A stretch of DNA of 64,000 bases, taken from NCBI GenBank assembly GCA_016715795.1, contig JADJXP010000002.1:1240001-1304000 (forward strand), read 5' to 3'. The notes below the pieces were generated by a model. It saw only the letters and a list, made by a program, of their open reading frames with translations. It was not told the origin of the DNA and did not search any database. Positions 40,431 to 49,296 of the stretch are shown one piece after another. Each line of letters begins with the position of its first letter. Position 1 is the stretch's first letter. Both the position numbers and the translations under genes were made by a program. The DNA comes from Chloracidobacterium sp. (lineage in GTDB: Bacteria; Acidobacteriota; Blastocatellia; Pyrinomonadales; Pyrinomonadaceae).

Positions 40431-41684
40431 ATGAGATCGATCCGTAGATCAGCCGGTGTCGCCCTAATCGCTTTGATCGCCTCTGTGTTCTCAGTTCCGG
40501 TGGCGTCGCAGCAGCCGATCAAGGACCTGAAACCAACGGTCATACTTATCTCGCTTGACGGTTTTCGCTGGGACTATATCGACAAATATCAGCCGCCAAC
40601 GCTCGCGGCCCTGGCACGAGACGGCGTCAAGGCGAAGTGGATGATCCCTTCCTTCCCGACCAAGACGTTTCCAAATCATTACACGATCGTTACGGGCCTC
40701 TATCCGGAGAATCACGGGATCGTAGAGAATAACGTTTACGATTTTGGCGAGGTCTTTACAATGTCAAAGCGCGAGGAGGTCCGTGATCCGCGCTGGTGGT
40801 GGGGCGAGCCGATATGGGTAACGGCCGAGAAGCAAGGCCAGCGCGCGTCGAGTTATTTCTGGCCCGGCAGCGAGGCAAAGATCGCTGATACGTACTCGAC
40901 ATTCTGGCGAACCTACAACGGCCGCGTCCCTAACCTGATGCGCATCGATGAGCTCCTGAAGTTCCTTGATGAGCCGAGCGAGAAGAGGCCGACGATCCTG
41001 ACGACGTATTTTTCGACCACCGACGACGTCGGGCATGAGTTCGGGCCGGACTCGCCCGAGATCAAGTATGCAGTTCAGGAGGTTGACTGGTACCTCACTC
41101 GGCTGATGGACGGCCTGCGCGCTCGCAAGATCGACAAGAAGGTCAATGTTATTATCGTTTCCGACCACGGCATGGCGTCGGTCCAACCGCAGAACGCGAC
41201 CTTCCTCGACGACTATTTCGATCTCGACTGGGCGGAGAAAGTGCTTTGGACGAGCGAGATCATCCAGATCTTTCCAAAGCCCGGCAAGCTCGACGAGATC
41301 TATGATCGCGTAAAGGATCGTGCTCACGTAACATGCTGGAAAAAGGAGAATGTTCCGGCGCGGCTCCACTACAACAAGGGCCGCCGAGTTGCTCCGATCG
41401 TATGTTCAAGCGATGAAGGCTGGATGACAACGAACCATAAGTGGTACGACGGTTGGTTCAAAGACCTGGATCATCCCGAGAACAGCCGCGGAGCTCACGG
41501 TTATGACAATCGATACCAGTCAATGATGGCGACGTTCGTCGCGCACGGCGGTGCCTTTAAGAAGGGCTACGTGGCCGAACCATTCGAAAATATTGAGGTT
41601 TACAATCTGATGTGCAAGATACTGAAGCTAAAGCCTGCCAAGAACGACGGCGATCTTGACCGCGTGAAAAAGATGCTGAGGTGA
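40431..41684 (+). CDS. Exported ENPP-type nucleotide pyrophosphatase/phosphodiesterase
   Basis: 417 residues from the ATG at 40431 (GGAG seven bases upstream), beginning with a signal peptide (RRSAGVALIALIASVFSVPV). The alkaline-phosphatase-superfamily core is complete: metal-binding ISLDGFRWDYI, the Thr nucleophile in FPTKTFPNHYTIVTGLYPE, then STTDDVGHEFGPDS and VSDHGMASV, and a final GAHGYDN with His. Members hydrolyse nucleotide or phosphodiester bonds in the periplasm with two zinc ions. The close spacing of N and H after the nucleophile is that of ENPP enzymes. It appears to be transcribed alone. Confidence 0.88.
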   Translation: MRSIRRSAGVALIALIASVFSVPVASQQPIKDLKPTVILISLDGFRWDYIDKYQPPTLAALARDGVKAKWMIPSFPTKTFPNHYTIVTGLYPENHGIVENNVYDFGEVFTMSKREEVRDPRWWWGEPIWVTAEKQGQRASSYFWPGSEAKIADTYSTFWRTYNGRVPNLMRIDELLKFLDEPSEKRPTILTTYFSTTDDVGHEFGPDSPEIKYAVQEVDWYLTRLMDGLRARKIDKKVNVIIVSDHGMASVQPQNATFLDDYFDLDWAEKVLWTSEIIQIFPKPGKLDEIYDRVKDRAHVTCWKKENVPARLHYNKGRRVAPIVCSSDEGWMTTNHKWYDGWFKDLDHPENSRGAHGYDNRYQSMMATFVAHGGAFKKGYVAEPFENIEVYNLMCKILKLKPAKNDGDLDRVKKMLR

Positions 41685-41690
41685 GATCAA

Positions 41691-41760
41691 CCACATAGGT
41701 ACATAGGACACATTGGCCGAAGCGGAAGTTCAGGACTATGTGTGCTTTGTGGCTATGTGG
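41691..41760. repeat. Imperfect inverted repeat after the phosphodiesterase gene
   Basis: CCACATAGGTACATAGGACA (start of the arm 41691-41713) and its partner 41738-41760 are complementary at 19 of 23 positions. It fills the gap between two convergent 3' ends. A dispersed intergenic repeat is more likely than a terminator, because no T-run follows. Confidence 0.6.
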
Positions 41761-41773
41761 CTCCATCCGAAGC

Positions 41774-42673
41774 CTAACCAACTCGCAACGTCAGCACTAC
41801 GATCTCGGGCGGGACGAGAAACCGGAAGGGCAGGATGCTCGTTCCGATCCCGCTGGTGACGTACATATCAACATTATTCTCGCGTATGTGGCCACGCAGA
41901 TACTTTTGTCCGTAGTTTGACGGCACGATCGGAGCGCCGATAAGGGGAAAGCGAACCTGGCCGCCGTGCGTGTGAGCGGCCAGCATGAGGCGCAGGTCCG
42001 GCGAGATCGAGAGCATCCCCGAAATCACACCGAGCATGTCCGGACTGTGCTGGAGCACGATCATATCGCCGTCGCCCGATGCCTCAACTATCCGTTTTGC
42101 GTTCGCCGAGGTAACTGTCCACGGATCAGGCAGACTGAGGTGATCCTTCATCCCAAAGATGCGGAGAGGCCGGCCGTTTCGTTCGATCGTCGCGATTTCG
42201 TGGTCGAGCACGCGATAGCCAATTCCTTTCAGAGCATCACCGATATTTGGCGTCATCCGCCACCGGTCGTGATTGCCCATCACGGCGAACACGCCATAAG
42301 TCGCCCGGATGCCTTTCAAATTCTCTGCAATGACCGCGATGGGCATTCGCAGCATTCGATTTCCGTCTGCGTCTCGCGCCGTCGCCTCCGAAACATAATC
42401 GCCCAGCATCACGACCAGCTCGGGCGAGTGTTCATTTGTGAGTTCGACAATGCGGCGAAGCTTGGCCTCGTCGATGCTGTTCGATCCGGCGTGAATGTCG
42501 CCGATCATGACGATCCTCAGGCCGTCAAATGCAGGCTCGAGACGGTTGACCGTGATCGTATCCTCAACCACAACGAGCCGGTCGGGTTCGATAAAATATC
42601 CGTAGGCTATACACAGGAACGCGACGGCCGCCAGAGCCGCTGGGAGCCATAAATATAGTCGGGACAGCGTCAT
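41774..42673 (-). CDS. Membrane-anchored metallophosphoesterase
   Basis: 299 residues from the ATG at 42673, one base after the UbiD stop. An N-terminal membrane helix (LYLWLPAALAAVAFLCIAYG) precedes the calcineurin-like core: GDIHAGSN, VMLGDYVSE, VMGNHDRW, and the C-terminal LAAHTHGGQVRFP. These give the two-metal site (D-x-H, GD, GNHD, GHTH-like). The layout resembles YkuE/UDP-2,3-diacylglucosamine-hydrolase-like enzymes that act on membrane lipids. Probably translationally coupled to the UbiD gene. Confidence 0.88.
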   Translation of the reverse strand: MTLSRLYLWLPAALAAVAFLCIAYGYFIEPDRLVVVEDTITVNRLEPAFDGLRIVMIGDIHAGSNSIDEAKLRRIVELTNEHSPELVVMLGDYVSEATARDADGNRMLRMPIAVIAENLKGIRATYGVFAVMGNHDRWRMTPNIGDALKGIGYRVLDHEIATIERNGRPLRIFGMKDHLSLPDPWTVTSANAKRIVEASGDGDMIVLQHSPDMLGVISGMLSISPDLRLMLAAHTHGGQVRFPLIGAPIVPSNYGQKYLRGHIRENNVDMYVTSGIGTSILPFRFLVPPEIVVLTLRVG

Positions 42674-42674
42674 C

Positions 42675-44429
42675 TTAGCTGAAGTATTCACTCCAGCGGC
42701 GATCAACGAGATCAACAATGTCCTCGCGCGGCTCGACCTCGCCGGGATACCAGGGCTTCATGCGGGCGTCGATGACGATGGGCGCGGTGTAGCCGATGTG
42801 GTTGTTCCTTGTATCGATCTCACGGGCGAAAATGTCGCTGGCCGGATCAAATCTTGTCCATGTCGCCCAGAGGAATTTCTCGGTTGAGCGAGCAAATTCG
42901 ACCCTATCGTGAATTACGATAACCTGCCAATCGCTGAACGCATCATCTTTGGCAACGCGCTGGGCGAGATCCTTATCTTCCCCGTATTCTGCACCTTCGA
43001 CGACGAGACAACCGCGGCAGAAGGGCTCGACTTCGCGAATGCCGCGGGGCAGCTCGCCGCCAAATTCCGTAATGAGTTCCCTTTTGGCGTCGCCTACGCC
43101 CATCACGATCGCCTTTGAGCCAAAGTTGATCTTGCCGCTGGCATAGTCCAGCGTATCGAACGCAGTCTGGCTGAAGATATGCAGATCACGTTTCCAATCG
43201 GCGCGCTCGAGAATGTGCTCGAATAGTGGCTTGAAATCGCGAAGGTCTTGTGGCGTGTCGGTGAGCAGGAGGAACTTGGTCAATGCAAGCTGCCCTTCTC
43301 CGAGAATACGGAAGCCGGCCGATAACGCCTCGCGTCCGTATCTCTCCTGAACGACGGCAGCCGCCAGCGAATGAAAGCCCGTCTCACCATAGCTCCAGAG
43401 ATCCCGAACCGCAGGCATCACCAACGGAAACAGCGGCGAGAGGAGCTCCTGTAGAAAATCGCCGATGTAAAAGTCTTCCTGACGCGGCTTGCCGACTACG
43501 GTGGCCGGATAGATCGCATCCTTGCGGTGAAAGACCGCGTCGGCATGAAAGACGGGATAATCGTGTGCGAGCGAATAGTACCCGTAATGATCGCCGAAAG
43601 GGCCTTCAGGCTTTCGTTCCAGTGGCGCTACATGCCCGCAGATTGCAAATTCGGCCTCGGCGAGCAAACGATGAGCACCCTCGCCGAGCGGATTCTTGGC
43701 CGTGCTGATCTTGCCGCCTGCAAGGAGTGAGGCGAGCATCAATTCGGGGATACCTTCGGGCAGGGGCGCGGCCGCCGCGAGCATCAGTGCCGGCGGCCCT
43801 CCGACAAATGCGGTGACGGGTAATGCCTTATTAAGGCGTTCTGCTTCGTAGTAATGAAATCCGCCGCCCTTTCCGATCTGCCAATGCATGCCGGTCGTCG
43901 TCTTGTCATATCGCTGCATTCGGTAGATGCCGAGATTGTGTTTGCCGGACGTCGGGCTTTCCGTATAGACAAGCGGAAGGGTGAGAAACGGCCCGCCGTC
44001 TTCGTGCCAGAGTTGCAGCAGCGGAAGTTTGGTGAGATCGGCCGCGGCCTGCCGCCGTTCGAGAACGGGGGCGTGTCGAACTGACCGCACACCAAGTTTC
44101 GCAGCCGAGCGTGCCAGATCGCGAAACTCCCAGAGTTTCCCGAGTTTTGGAGGCAAAAGCTGTCCAGCGGCCTCAACTATGCGCTTTACAAAGGCAAGCG
44201 GCTCAGGCCCAAAAGCAAGCTCCATACGGCGAGCGGTTCCGAACAGGTTCGTTATTACGGGAAATTCAGATCCGTTGACGTGTCGGAAAAAGAGGGCTTT
44301 GCCCCCTTTTTCGATCACGCGGCGGTGTATCTCGGCGATCTCGAGATATGGGTCAACTTCGGCGGCGACCTCTATGATCTCGCCTTCGCGTCGAAGGGCG
44401 TCGATGAATGTTCGAAGATTCCGATGCAT
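42675..44429 (-). CDS. UbiD family decarboxylase (prenylated-FMN dependent)
   Basis: 584 residues. The protein has the UbiD fold: LRTFIDALRREGEIIEVAAEVDP at the start, FPVITNLFGTARRMELAFG, then GKHNLGIYRMQRYDKTTTGM-type segments and EAEFAICGHVAPLERKPEG around the prenyl-FMN site, and PFGDHYGYYSL. Such enzymes decarboxylate or carboxylate aromatic and unsaturated acids. Long members like this often belong to the menaquinone (futalosine or classical) pathways. No UbiX, which makes the cofactor, is in the window. It lies between the 3-hydroxyacyl-CoA dehydrogenase and a metallophosphoesterase gene. Confidence 0.88.
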   Translation of the reverse strand: MHRNLRTFIDALRREGEIIEVAAEVDPYLEIAEIHRRVIEKGGKALFFRHVNGSEFPVITNLFGTARRMELAFGPEPLAFVKRIVEAAGQLLPPKLGKLWEFRDLARSAAKLGVRSVRHAPVLERRQAAADLTKLPLLQLWHEDGGPFLTLPLVYTESPTSGKHNLGIYRMQRYDKTTTGMHWQIGKGGGFHYYEAERLNKALPVTAFVGGPPALMLAAAAPLPEGIPELMLASLLAGGKISTAKNPLGEGAHRLLAEAEFAICGHVAPLERKPEGPFGDHYGYYSLAHDYPVFHADAVFHRKDAIYPATVVGKPRQEDFYIGDFLQELLSPLFPLVMPAVRDLWSYGETGFHSLAAAVVQERYGREALSAGFRILGEGQLALTKFLLLTDTPQDLRDFKPLFEHILERADWKRDLHIFSQTAFDTLDYASGKINFGSKAIVMGVGDAKRELITEFGGELPRGIREVEPFCRGCLVVEGAEYGEDKDLAQRVAKDDAFSDWQVIVIHDRVEFARSTEKFLWATWTRFDPASDIFAREIDTRNNHIGYTAPIVIDARMKPWYPGEVEPREDIVDLVDRRWSEYFS

Positions 44430-44474
44430 AAGGCGGGCCGCAAGCGGGGACTCGATCTGTCACGCTACTGGCCG

Positions 44475-45323
44475 TTAGGCGTAATCGTAGAAGCCCTTTC
44501 CGTTCTTGCGGCCGAGCCAGCCGGCATCGACGTATTTCTTAAGCAGCGGACAGGGGCGATATTTTGGGTCGCCGAGCCCCTCGTGAAGGACGTTAAGTAT
44601 TGCGAGACAGACGTCGAGGCCAATGAAATCAGCAAGTGTTAACGGGCCCATCGGATGATTCATGCCCAGCTTCATGATCTCGTCGATGGACTCCTTGGTC
44701 GCGACGCCCTCGTGCAAGGCAAAGACAGCCTCATTTATCATCGGCATCAGGACTCGATTCGAGACAAATCCCGGATAATCATTGCACTCAACGGGAACTT
44801 TGCCCAACTCTTCAGAAAGCGCTTTAACTATTGCATAAGTCTCATCACTAGTTGCAATTCCGCGAATAACCTCAACCAGCTTCATAAGCGGAACCGGATT
44901 GAAAAAGTGCATTCCGATTACTTTGTCAGGCCGCTTCGTGACGGCTGCGATCTTGGTTATTGAGATCGACGAGGTATTCGAGGAAAGAATCGCATCCGCT
45001 GAGCAGATAGAGTCGAGCTTTTCGAATATTTGCTTCTTGATATCGAAATTCTCGGTTGCCGCTTCAACGACGAGTGAGCACGGTGCAAGGTCGTTCAGGT
45101 CGGAGGTAGCCTTGATCCGTCCGAGCACCTGACTCTTCTGTTCCTCCGTCATCGTCTCTTTCTTTACGAACCTGTCGAGGCTCTTGGTAATGTTTGCAAT
45201 GCCGCGCTCGACAAGATCCGCAGAAACGTCGCACATTACGACGTCAAATCCTGCTGCCGCTGCCGTTTGAGCGATGCCGTTACCCATTGTTCCGGCGCCG
45301 ATGACGCCAATAGTTTTTCTCAT
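44475..45323 (-). CDS. hbd: 3-hydroxybutyryl-CoA dehydrogenase
   Basis: 282 residues. The N-terminal NAD fold begins GVIGAGTMGNGIAQTAA. The catalytic region has GMHFFNPVPLMKLVEVI (His) and the substrate-side NRVLMPMINEAVFAL. The length matches the single-domain (S)-3-hydroxybutyryl-CoA dehydrogenases of butyrate/PHB and fatty-acid metabolism. It lies in one direction with thiolase and a CoA-transferase, so a route between acetyl-CoA and C4 acyl-CoAs is likely. Its start codon stands seven bases from a 27-bp inverted-repeat arm. Confidence 0.93.
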   Translation of the reverse strand: MRKTIGVIGAGTMGNGIAQTAAAAGFDVVMCDVSADLVERGIANITKSLDRFVKKETMTEEQKSQVLGRIKATSDLNDLAPCSLVVEAATENFDIKKQIFEKLDSICSADAILSSNTSSISITKIAAVTKRPDKVIGMHFFNPVPLMKLVEVIRGIATSDETYAIVKALSEELGKVPVECNDYPGFVSNRVLMPMINEAVFALHEGVATKESIDEIMKLGMNHPMGPLTLADFIGLDVCLAILNVLHEGLGDPKYRPCPLLKKYVDAGWLGRKNGKGFYDYA

Positions 45324-45329
45324 AATAAG

Positions 45330-45430
45330 GTCAGAACCACCTGCGGTAGCAGGTGGCTTAAGATCGCCTTTCGATCAAGAGGCATTCAATCTGTTAAGTT
45401 CAACCACCCGCTACCGCAGGTGGTTCTGAC
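45330..45430. repeat. 27-bp inverted repeat filling the gap before the dehydrogenase gene
   Basis: Arms at 45330-45356 and 45404-45430 pair at 26 of 27 positions around a 47-base loop. Each arm also folds by itself (CCACCTGC-GGTA-GCAGGTGG). The right arm reaches the stop codon of the upstream membrane protein and the left arm reaches within seven bases of the dehydrogenase ATG. This REP-like pair makes up nearly the whole intergenic space. Confidence 0.8.
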
Positions 45431-45864
45431 TATTGCCAGCTATTCGGCGGCGGCGCCTGAAACATCTGCTGCGATTGGGGTCCGCCGAGATAGAAGCGTT
45501 TGCCTTCCTCGCCGAACAGAAACCACAGCCCGTAAACGCCCGCAGCGGTCCCGATCGGGAACGACAAACAGGACACAATGCTGCCGATAATGCCCCAGGT
45601 CCGCGCGTTGGCTCGCTCCTTAAAGAGCTTATAGCCTCCTAATATCTGCGAACCGGTAAAGAGAATGGTAAAAAACGCGAGGACCAGAACGACGCCGATA
45701 AAAGCGGCCCCGACGAATCTCTCTTCGCCTGCTCTACCGCCCGCGATCAAGGCGACGCCGAGGACGCCATAGATGAGCGTTACCAAGCCTATGACAAGGG
45801 CCTGCATTCCACCATGGGCCATGAGAAAAATACCTACGAGCTTGTTGTGTTCTTTTGCGGTCAT
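45430..45864 (-). CDS. Small polytopic membrane protein, unknown
   Basis: 144 residues with three or four hydrophobic helices (around LVIGLVTLIYGVLGVALIAG, FIGVVLVLAFFTILFTG, and GIIGSIVSCLSFPIGTAAG) and a short Gln/Pro-rich tail (QSQQMFQAPPPNSWQ). It was not recognised beyond general resemblance to small Acidobacterial membrane proteins of the DUF4064 kind. It lies between the thiolase and dehydrogenase genes in the same direction but has no evident metabolic link to them. Confidence 0.65.
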   Translation of the reverse strand: MTAKEHNKLVGIFLMAHGGMQALVIGLVTLIYGVLGVALIAGGRAGEERFVGAAFIGVVLVLAFFTILFTGSQILGGYKLFKERANARTWGIIGSIVSCLSFPIGTAAGVYGLWFLFGEEGKRFYLGGPQSQQMFQAPPPNSWQ

Positions 45865-45918
45865 ATCGTTACCTCAGCCAGCCTATAAAACGAATTCCGT
45901 GATGCCAGGTTCCAGCGA

Positions 45919-47112
45919 TCAATCGCGTTCGACCGCCATAGCAACAGAATTCCCCCCGCCGAGACAGAGTGCCGCGACGCCGCGTTTAACTCCGCGTCGT
46001 TTCATCTCGTAAAGCAACGTCGTCAGCACGCGTCCGCCCGAGTTGCCGATCGCATGCCCGAGAGCGACAGCGCCGCCGTTGACGTTTACCTTATCCATAT
46101 CGAGGCCCAGTTCCTTCATCACGCCCAGAGCCTGGACGGAAAAAGCTTCGTTCAGTTCGAACAAGTCTACATCGGCCATCGACCAACCGGCCTTCGCCAG
46201 CACATTCTGAACGCCCTTTACAGGGGCCATCATGATCATTTTGGGTTCGATGCCCGACGATGCCCATGCGACAACGCGGCTGAGCGGTTCGATGCCTGAA
46301 GCCACTGCATTCTCAGCCGAGGTCACAACAAGCGCCGAGGCACCGTCATTAACGCCCGGTGCATTGCCCGCGGTCACGGTTCCACCGTCTTTCTTGAACG
46401 CTGGACGCAGCTTGCCGAGACTCTCGACCGTGGTATCTGCACGAACGGGCTCGTCATAGTCGAGCACGATCGGGTCACCTTTCTTCTGCGGTATCTGGAC
46501 CGGAACGATCTCGTCATTAAAGCGACCCGCGGCCTGCGCTTCGGCGGCCTTTCGGTGCGAGTTGAACGCGAAATCATCCTGTTCTTCACGGCCGATCTGA
46601 TATTTTTCAGCGACGACCTCGCCGGTGTTGCCCATGTGCCAGTTCTCAAAGGGGCACCAAAGCCCATCGTGGATCATCAGGTCAGTCACCGTCTGATTGC
46701 CCATCCGATAACCGTCACGCGCTCCGGGCATCGCATATGGGATGTTTGACATCGATTCCATTCCGCCCGCGACGACGTATTCCGCATCGCCAAGCTGAAT
46801 GGCCTGCGACGCTAGAGCGACGGCACGCAAACCGGAACCGCATACCATGTTGATGGTCAGAGCCGACACCTCGGGCGGCAACCCAGCCTTTAACGCCGCC
46901 TGCCTCGCCGGAGCCTGCCCGATACCGGCCTGCACGACGCAGCCCATGATGACCTCATCGACCTCTTCGCCGGTGATTCCGGCGCGGCTGATAGCCTCTT
47001 TGATAGCGATGGCGCCGAGATCAGGTGCTGTAAAGCCCTTCAAAAGCCCCTGAAACTTCCCCGTCGGCGTCCTCGCCGCACTGATTATGACTGGTTGAGT
47101 ATTGTTAGACAT
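45919..47112 (-). CDS. Acetyl-CoA acetyltransferase (thiolase)
   Basis: 397 residues. The catalytic Cys lies in INMVCGSGLRAVALA. The second pair of residues is in GGAVALGHAIGNSGGR (His) and AALCLGGGNSVAMAV (Cys near the C-terminus). The start IISAARTPTGKFQGLL is typical. Biosynthetic thiolases join two acetyl-CoA to acetoacetyl-CoA, and the reverse is also possible. Neighbours (CoA-transferase 41 bases upstream, hydroxybutyryl-CoA dehydrogenase downstream) support short-chain acyl-CoA metabolism rather than long-chain beta-oxidation. Confidence 0.93.
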   Translation of the reverse strand: MSNNTQPVIISAARTPTGKFQGLLKGFTAPDLGAIAIKEAISRAGITGEEVDEVIMGCVVQAGIGQAPARQAALKAGLPPEVSALTINMVCGSGLRAVALASQAIQLGDAEYVVAGGMESMSNIPYAMPGARDGYRMGNQTVTDLMIHDGLWCPFENWHMGNTGEVVAEKYQIGREEQDDFAFNSHRKAAEAQAAGRFNDEIVPVQIPQKKGDPIVLDYDEPVRADTTVESLGKLRPAFKKDGGTVTAGNAPGVNDGASALVVTSAENAVASGIEPLSRVVAWASSGIEPKMIMMAPVKGVQNVLAKAGWSMADVDLFELNEAFSVQALGVMKELGLDMDKVNVNGGAVALGHAIGNSGGRVLTTLLYEMKRRGVKRGVAALCLGGGNSVAMAVERD

Positions 47113-47153
47113 GATTATTATCGGGTTATCAAAACTTCAGTCTATCACGGGTT

Positions 47154-48428
47154 TTAATAATGCTTGAACCGATCAAAGGCCGCTTTGTCGAGAGCCTCAC
47201 GATGGTCGGGATGTGCGATCTTGATAAGTTCGGATGCCCTCTGGCGTAGATTCAGGCCATAGAGGTTCGCAACACCAAATTCGGTGACGATGTAATGAAC
47301 GTGAGCACGTGTCGAGACGACGCCGGCGCCCTCTTTTAGGAAAGGAACGATCTTGCTCTCGCCTTTCGTGGTCGATGATTGCAGGGCGATGATCGGCTTG
47401 CCGCCCTCGGACAGCGAAGCTCCGCGTATAAAATCCATCTGCCCGCCAACGCCGGAATACTGCCGCATTCCTATAGAATCGGCACACACCTGCCCCGTAA
47501 GATCGACCTCGATAGCGGAATTTACGGCGGTGACCTTCGGGTTGCGGCGGATCACGGCCGTGTCGTTGACATATGCGATGTCGAGCATCAGCACCTGCGG
47601 GTTGTCGTCGATAAAGTCGTATAGCCTCTGCGTCCCCATCACGAACCCGGACACCATGCGGCCGGGGTGTTTGGCCTTGCGGCGACCGTTAATGACACCT
47701 TTTTCGACCAGAGGAATAACGCCGTCAGAGAACATCTCGGTGTGAACGCCAAGGTCCTTGTGATCACCAAGCGAGGCGAGCACGGCGTTCGGGATAGAGC
47801 CTATGCCCATCTGCATCGTCGCACCGTCCTCGATGAGGTTGGCGATGTGCCGGCCTATCGACCGGTCGGCGTCGGTCAGTTCCGGCATGGGCACCTCGAA
47901 CAGCGGTTCATCCACCTCAACCATCGCGTCAATGTCGTTTACATGGATCAATGCATCGCCCTGTGTTCGCGGCATCTGCGGATTGACCTGGGCGATCACA
48001 TGTTTTGCTGCCTCAAATGCCGCCCGCGCCACGTCTATCGAAACACCGAGCGTGCAAAATCCGTGCTGGTCCGGTGGGGAAACATGCAATAAGGCGACGT
48101 CAAGCGGGAGAATGCCGCGGCGAAACAGGTTCGGCACCTCCGACAAAAATACCGGCACATAATCCGCATGGCCCTCCAGCAACGCCTTGCGTACATTGCC
48201 GCCGACAAAGAATGCATTGACGTGGAAGCTCTCCGCCATGTCGGCCGCCGCATACGGAGCTTCACCCTCAGTGTGCAGGTGAACGATCTCGACATTCCTC
48301 AATTCCGGTGCCCTCGCGGTCATCGCCCGGATCAGATGCTGTGGTGCGGCGGCGACACTGTGGATAAACACGCGATCGCCGGAGCTAATGCACCGAACGG
48401 CTACTTCTGGGGTGGTATATCTGCTCAT
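47154..48428 (-). CDS. Acetyl-CoA hydrolase/transferase family (4-hydroxybutyrate CoA-transferase-like)
   Basis: 424 residues matching Cat2/AbfT-type family I CoA-transferases. The N-terminal half has GDRVFIHSVAAAPQHLIRAM and LLHVSPPDQHGFCTLGVSID. The C-terminal half has TEMFSDGVIPLVEKGVI, the active-site region AVNSAIEVDLTGQVCADSIG (Glu), and the oxyanion-loop GVGGQMDFIRGA. It would move CoA between acetyl-CoA and a C4 acid. It lies between the cytosine-deaminase and thiolase genes, all in one direction. Confidence 0.88.
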   Translation of the reverse strand: MSRYTTPEVAVRCISSGDRVFIHSVAAAPQHLIRAMTARAPELRNVEIVHLHTEGEAPYAAADMAESFHVNAFFVGGNVRKALLEGHADYVPVFLSEVPNLFRRGILPLDVALLHVSPPDQHGFCTLGVSIDVARAAFEAAKHVIAQVNPQMPRTQGDALIHVNDIDAMVEVDEPLFEVPMPELTDADRSIGRHIANLIEDGATMQMGIGSIPNAVLASLGDHKDLGVHTEMFSDGVIPLVEKGVINGRRKAKHPGRMVSGFVMGTQRLYDFIDDNPQVLMLDIAYVNDTAVIRRNPKVTAVNSAIEVDLTGQVCADSIGMRQYSGVGGQMDFIRGASLSEGGKPIIALQSSTTKGESKIVPFLKEGAGVVSTRAHVHYIVTEFGVANLYGLNLRQRASELIKIAHPDHREALDKAAFDRFKHY

Positions 48429-48439
48429 TCGAAGGAAGC

Positions 48440-48892
48440 CTATTCTCCAATGTCCTCATTCCAGACGTCCGGATGTTCGCGAATGAATTGGCCCAGCAGC
48501 CCTTTGCAATCACCACTAGCCAGATCTATCACCTCAACGCCATTCTCACGGAGCCAGTCAATGCCGCCGTAGAAGGTAGAAGATTCACCGACGATCACCG
48601 TGCCGATGCCGAACTGTCGGACTAGCCCGCTGCAGTACCAGCACGGGGCGAGTGTTGTGGCCATTATTGTGTCACGGTAGCGGCGTTGGCGGCCGGCTTT
48701 GCGAAAAGCGTCGGTCTCACCGTGGATACACGGGTCGTCCTCCTGCACACGGCGGTTATGGCCGCGGCCGAGCAGATTGCCGTCGCCGTCGAACAACGCC
48801 GCGCCGATGGGGATGCCGCCCTCGGCGGCGCCGAGGCGGGCTTCTTCGATGGCGATGTCGAGTAGGGCTTGCGGGTCAAGGCTGGCCTTCAT
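48440..48892 (-). CDS. Cytosine/cytidine deaminase-type zinc enzyme (Fcy1-like)
   Basis: 150 residues. The zinc site of the cytidine-deaminase fold is complete: HGETDAF (His and the proton-shuttle Glu) and APCWYCSGLV (the two Cys of PCxxC). The C-terminal GGIDWLRENGVEVIDL and length resemble yeast-type cytosine deaminase rather than tRNA adenosine deaminase. It probably deaminates cytosine or a related base. It sits 11 bases upstream of the CoA-transferase gene in the same direction, perhaps only by chance of position. Confidence 0.85.
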   Translation of the reverse strand: MKASLDPQALLDIAIEEARLGAAEGGIPIGAALFDGDGNLLGRGHNRRVQEDDPCIHGETDAFRKAGRQRRYRDTIMATTLAPCWYCSGLVRQFGIGTVIVGESSTFYGGIDWLRENGVEVIDLASGDCKGLLGQFIREHPDVWNEDIGE

Positions 48893-48939
48893 TGGGTCGA
48901 TTCTAACGCGTCGCAGGCCTGCTGTGCTAATCTCCCCCT

Positions 48940-49296
48940 ATGCCGCAGGACTTTGGTTCAGGTGATTTTCTTATCTTTCAGCTCGAAGCCGGCTTCGCCC
49001 TGCTGCGCGTTCTTGCCCGCGATGATGGTGAGGCATGCATCTGGCATCTGGCAGCTTACTCCGATTTCTTTCCCGATGTGGCAGCCGCCGAGACAGCAAC
49101 GGCAACGCCTGAAAAGCTCGATGTCTCCGCTCCACACCTCGCCTTGACCGATCGGGCATTTTCGTGCACACAAGTGGCGAAGCTGTGCAATGTCGCGCTC
49201 ACCGATGCTGAGAAACGTCCCTTCGACGAATGGCGAAACGACCCTGACCGCACGGTCCACGAACGCTCCATTCGCCTGCTGTTGGGCCTACGCTAG
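48940..49296 (+). CDS. Hypothetical protein
   Basis: 118 residues, soluble, not recognised. It has an N-terminal beta-like part (GSGDFLIFQLEAGFALLRVL, with CIWHLAAYSDFFPDVAAAE) and a C-terminal helical part rich in Arg (EWRNDPDRTVHERSIRLLLG). It contains codon use like its neighbours. It is divergent from the cytosine deaminase gene, and its last nine bases overlap the convergent proline dehydrogenase gene. No Shine-Dalgarno sequence is clear. Confidence 0.55.
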   Translation: MPQDFGSGDFLIFQLEAGFALLRVLARDDGEACIWHLAAYSDFFPDVAAAETATATPEKLDVSAPHLALTDRAFSCTQVAKLCNVALTDAEKRPFDEWRNDPDRTVHERSIRLLLGLR

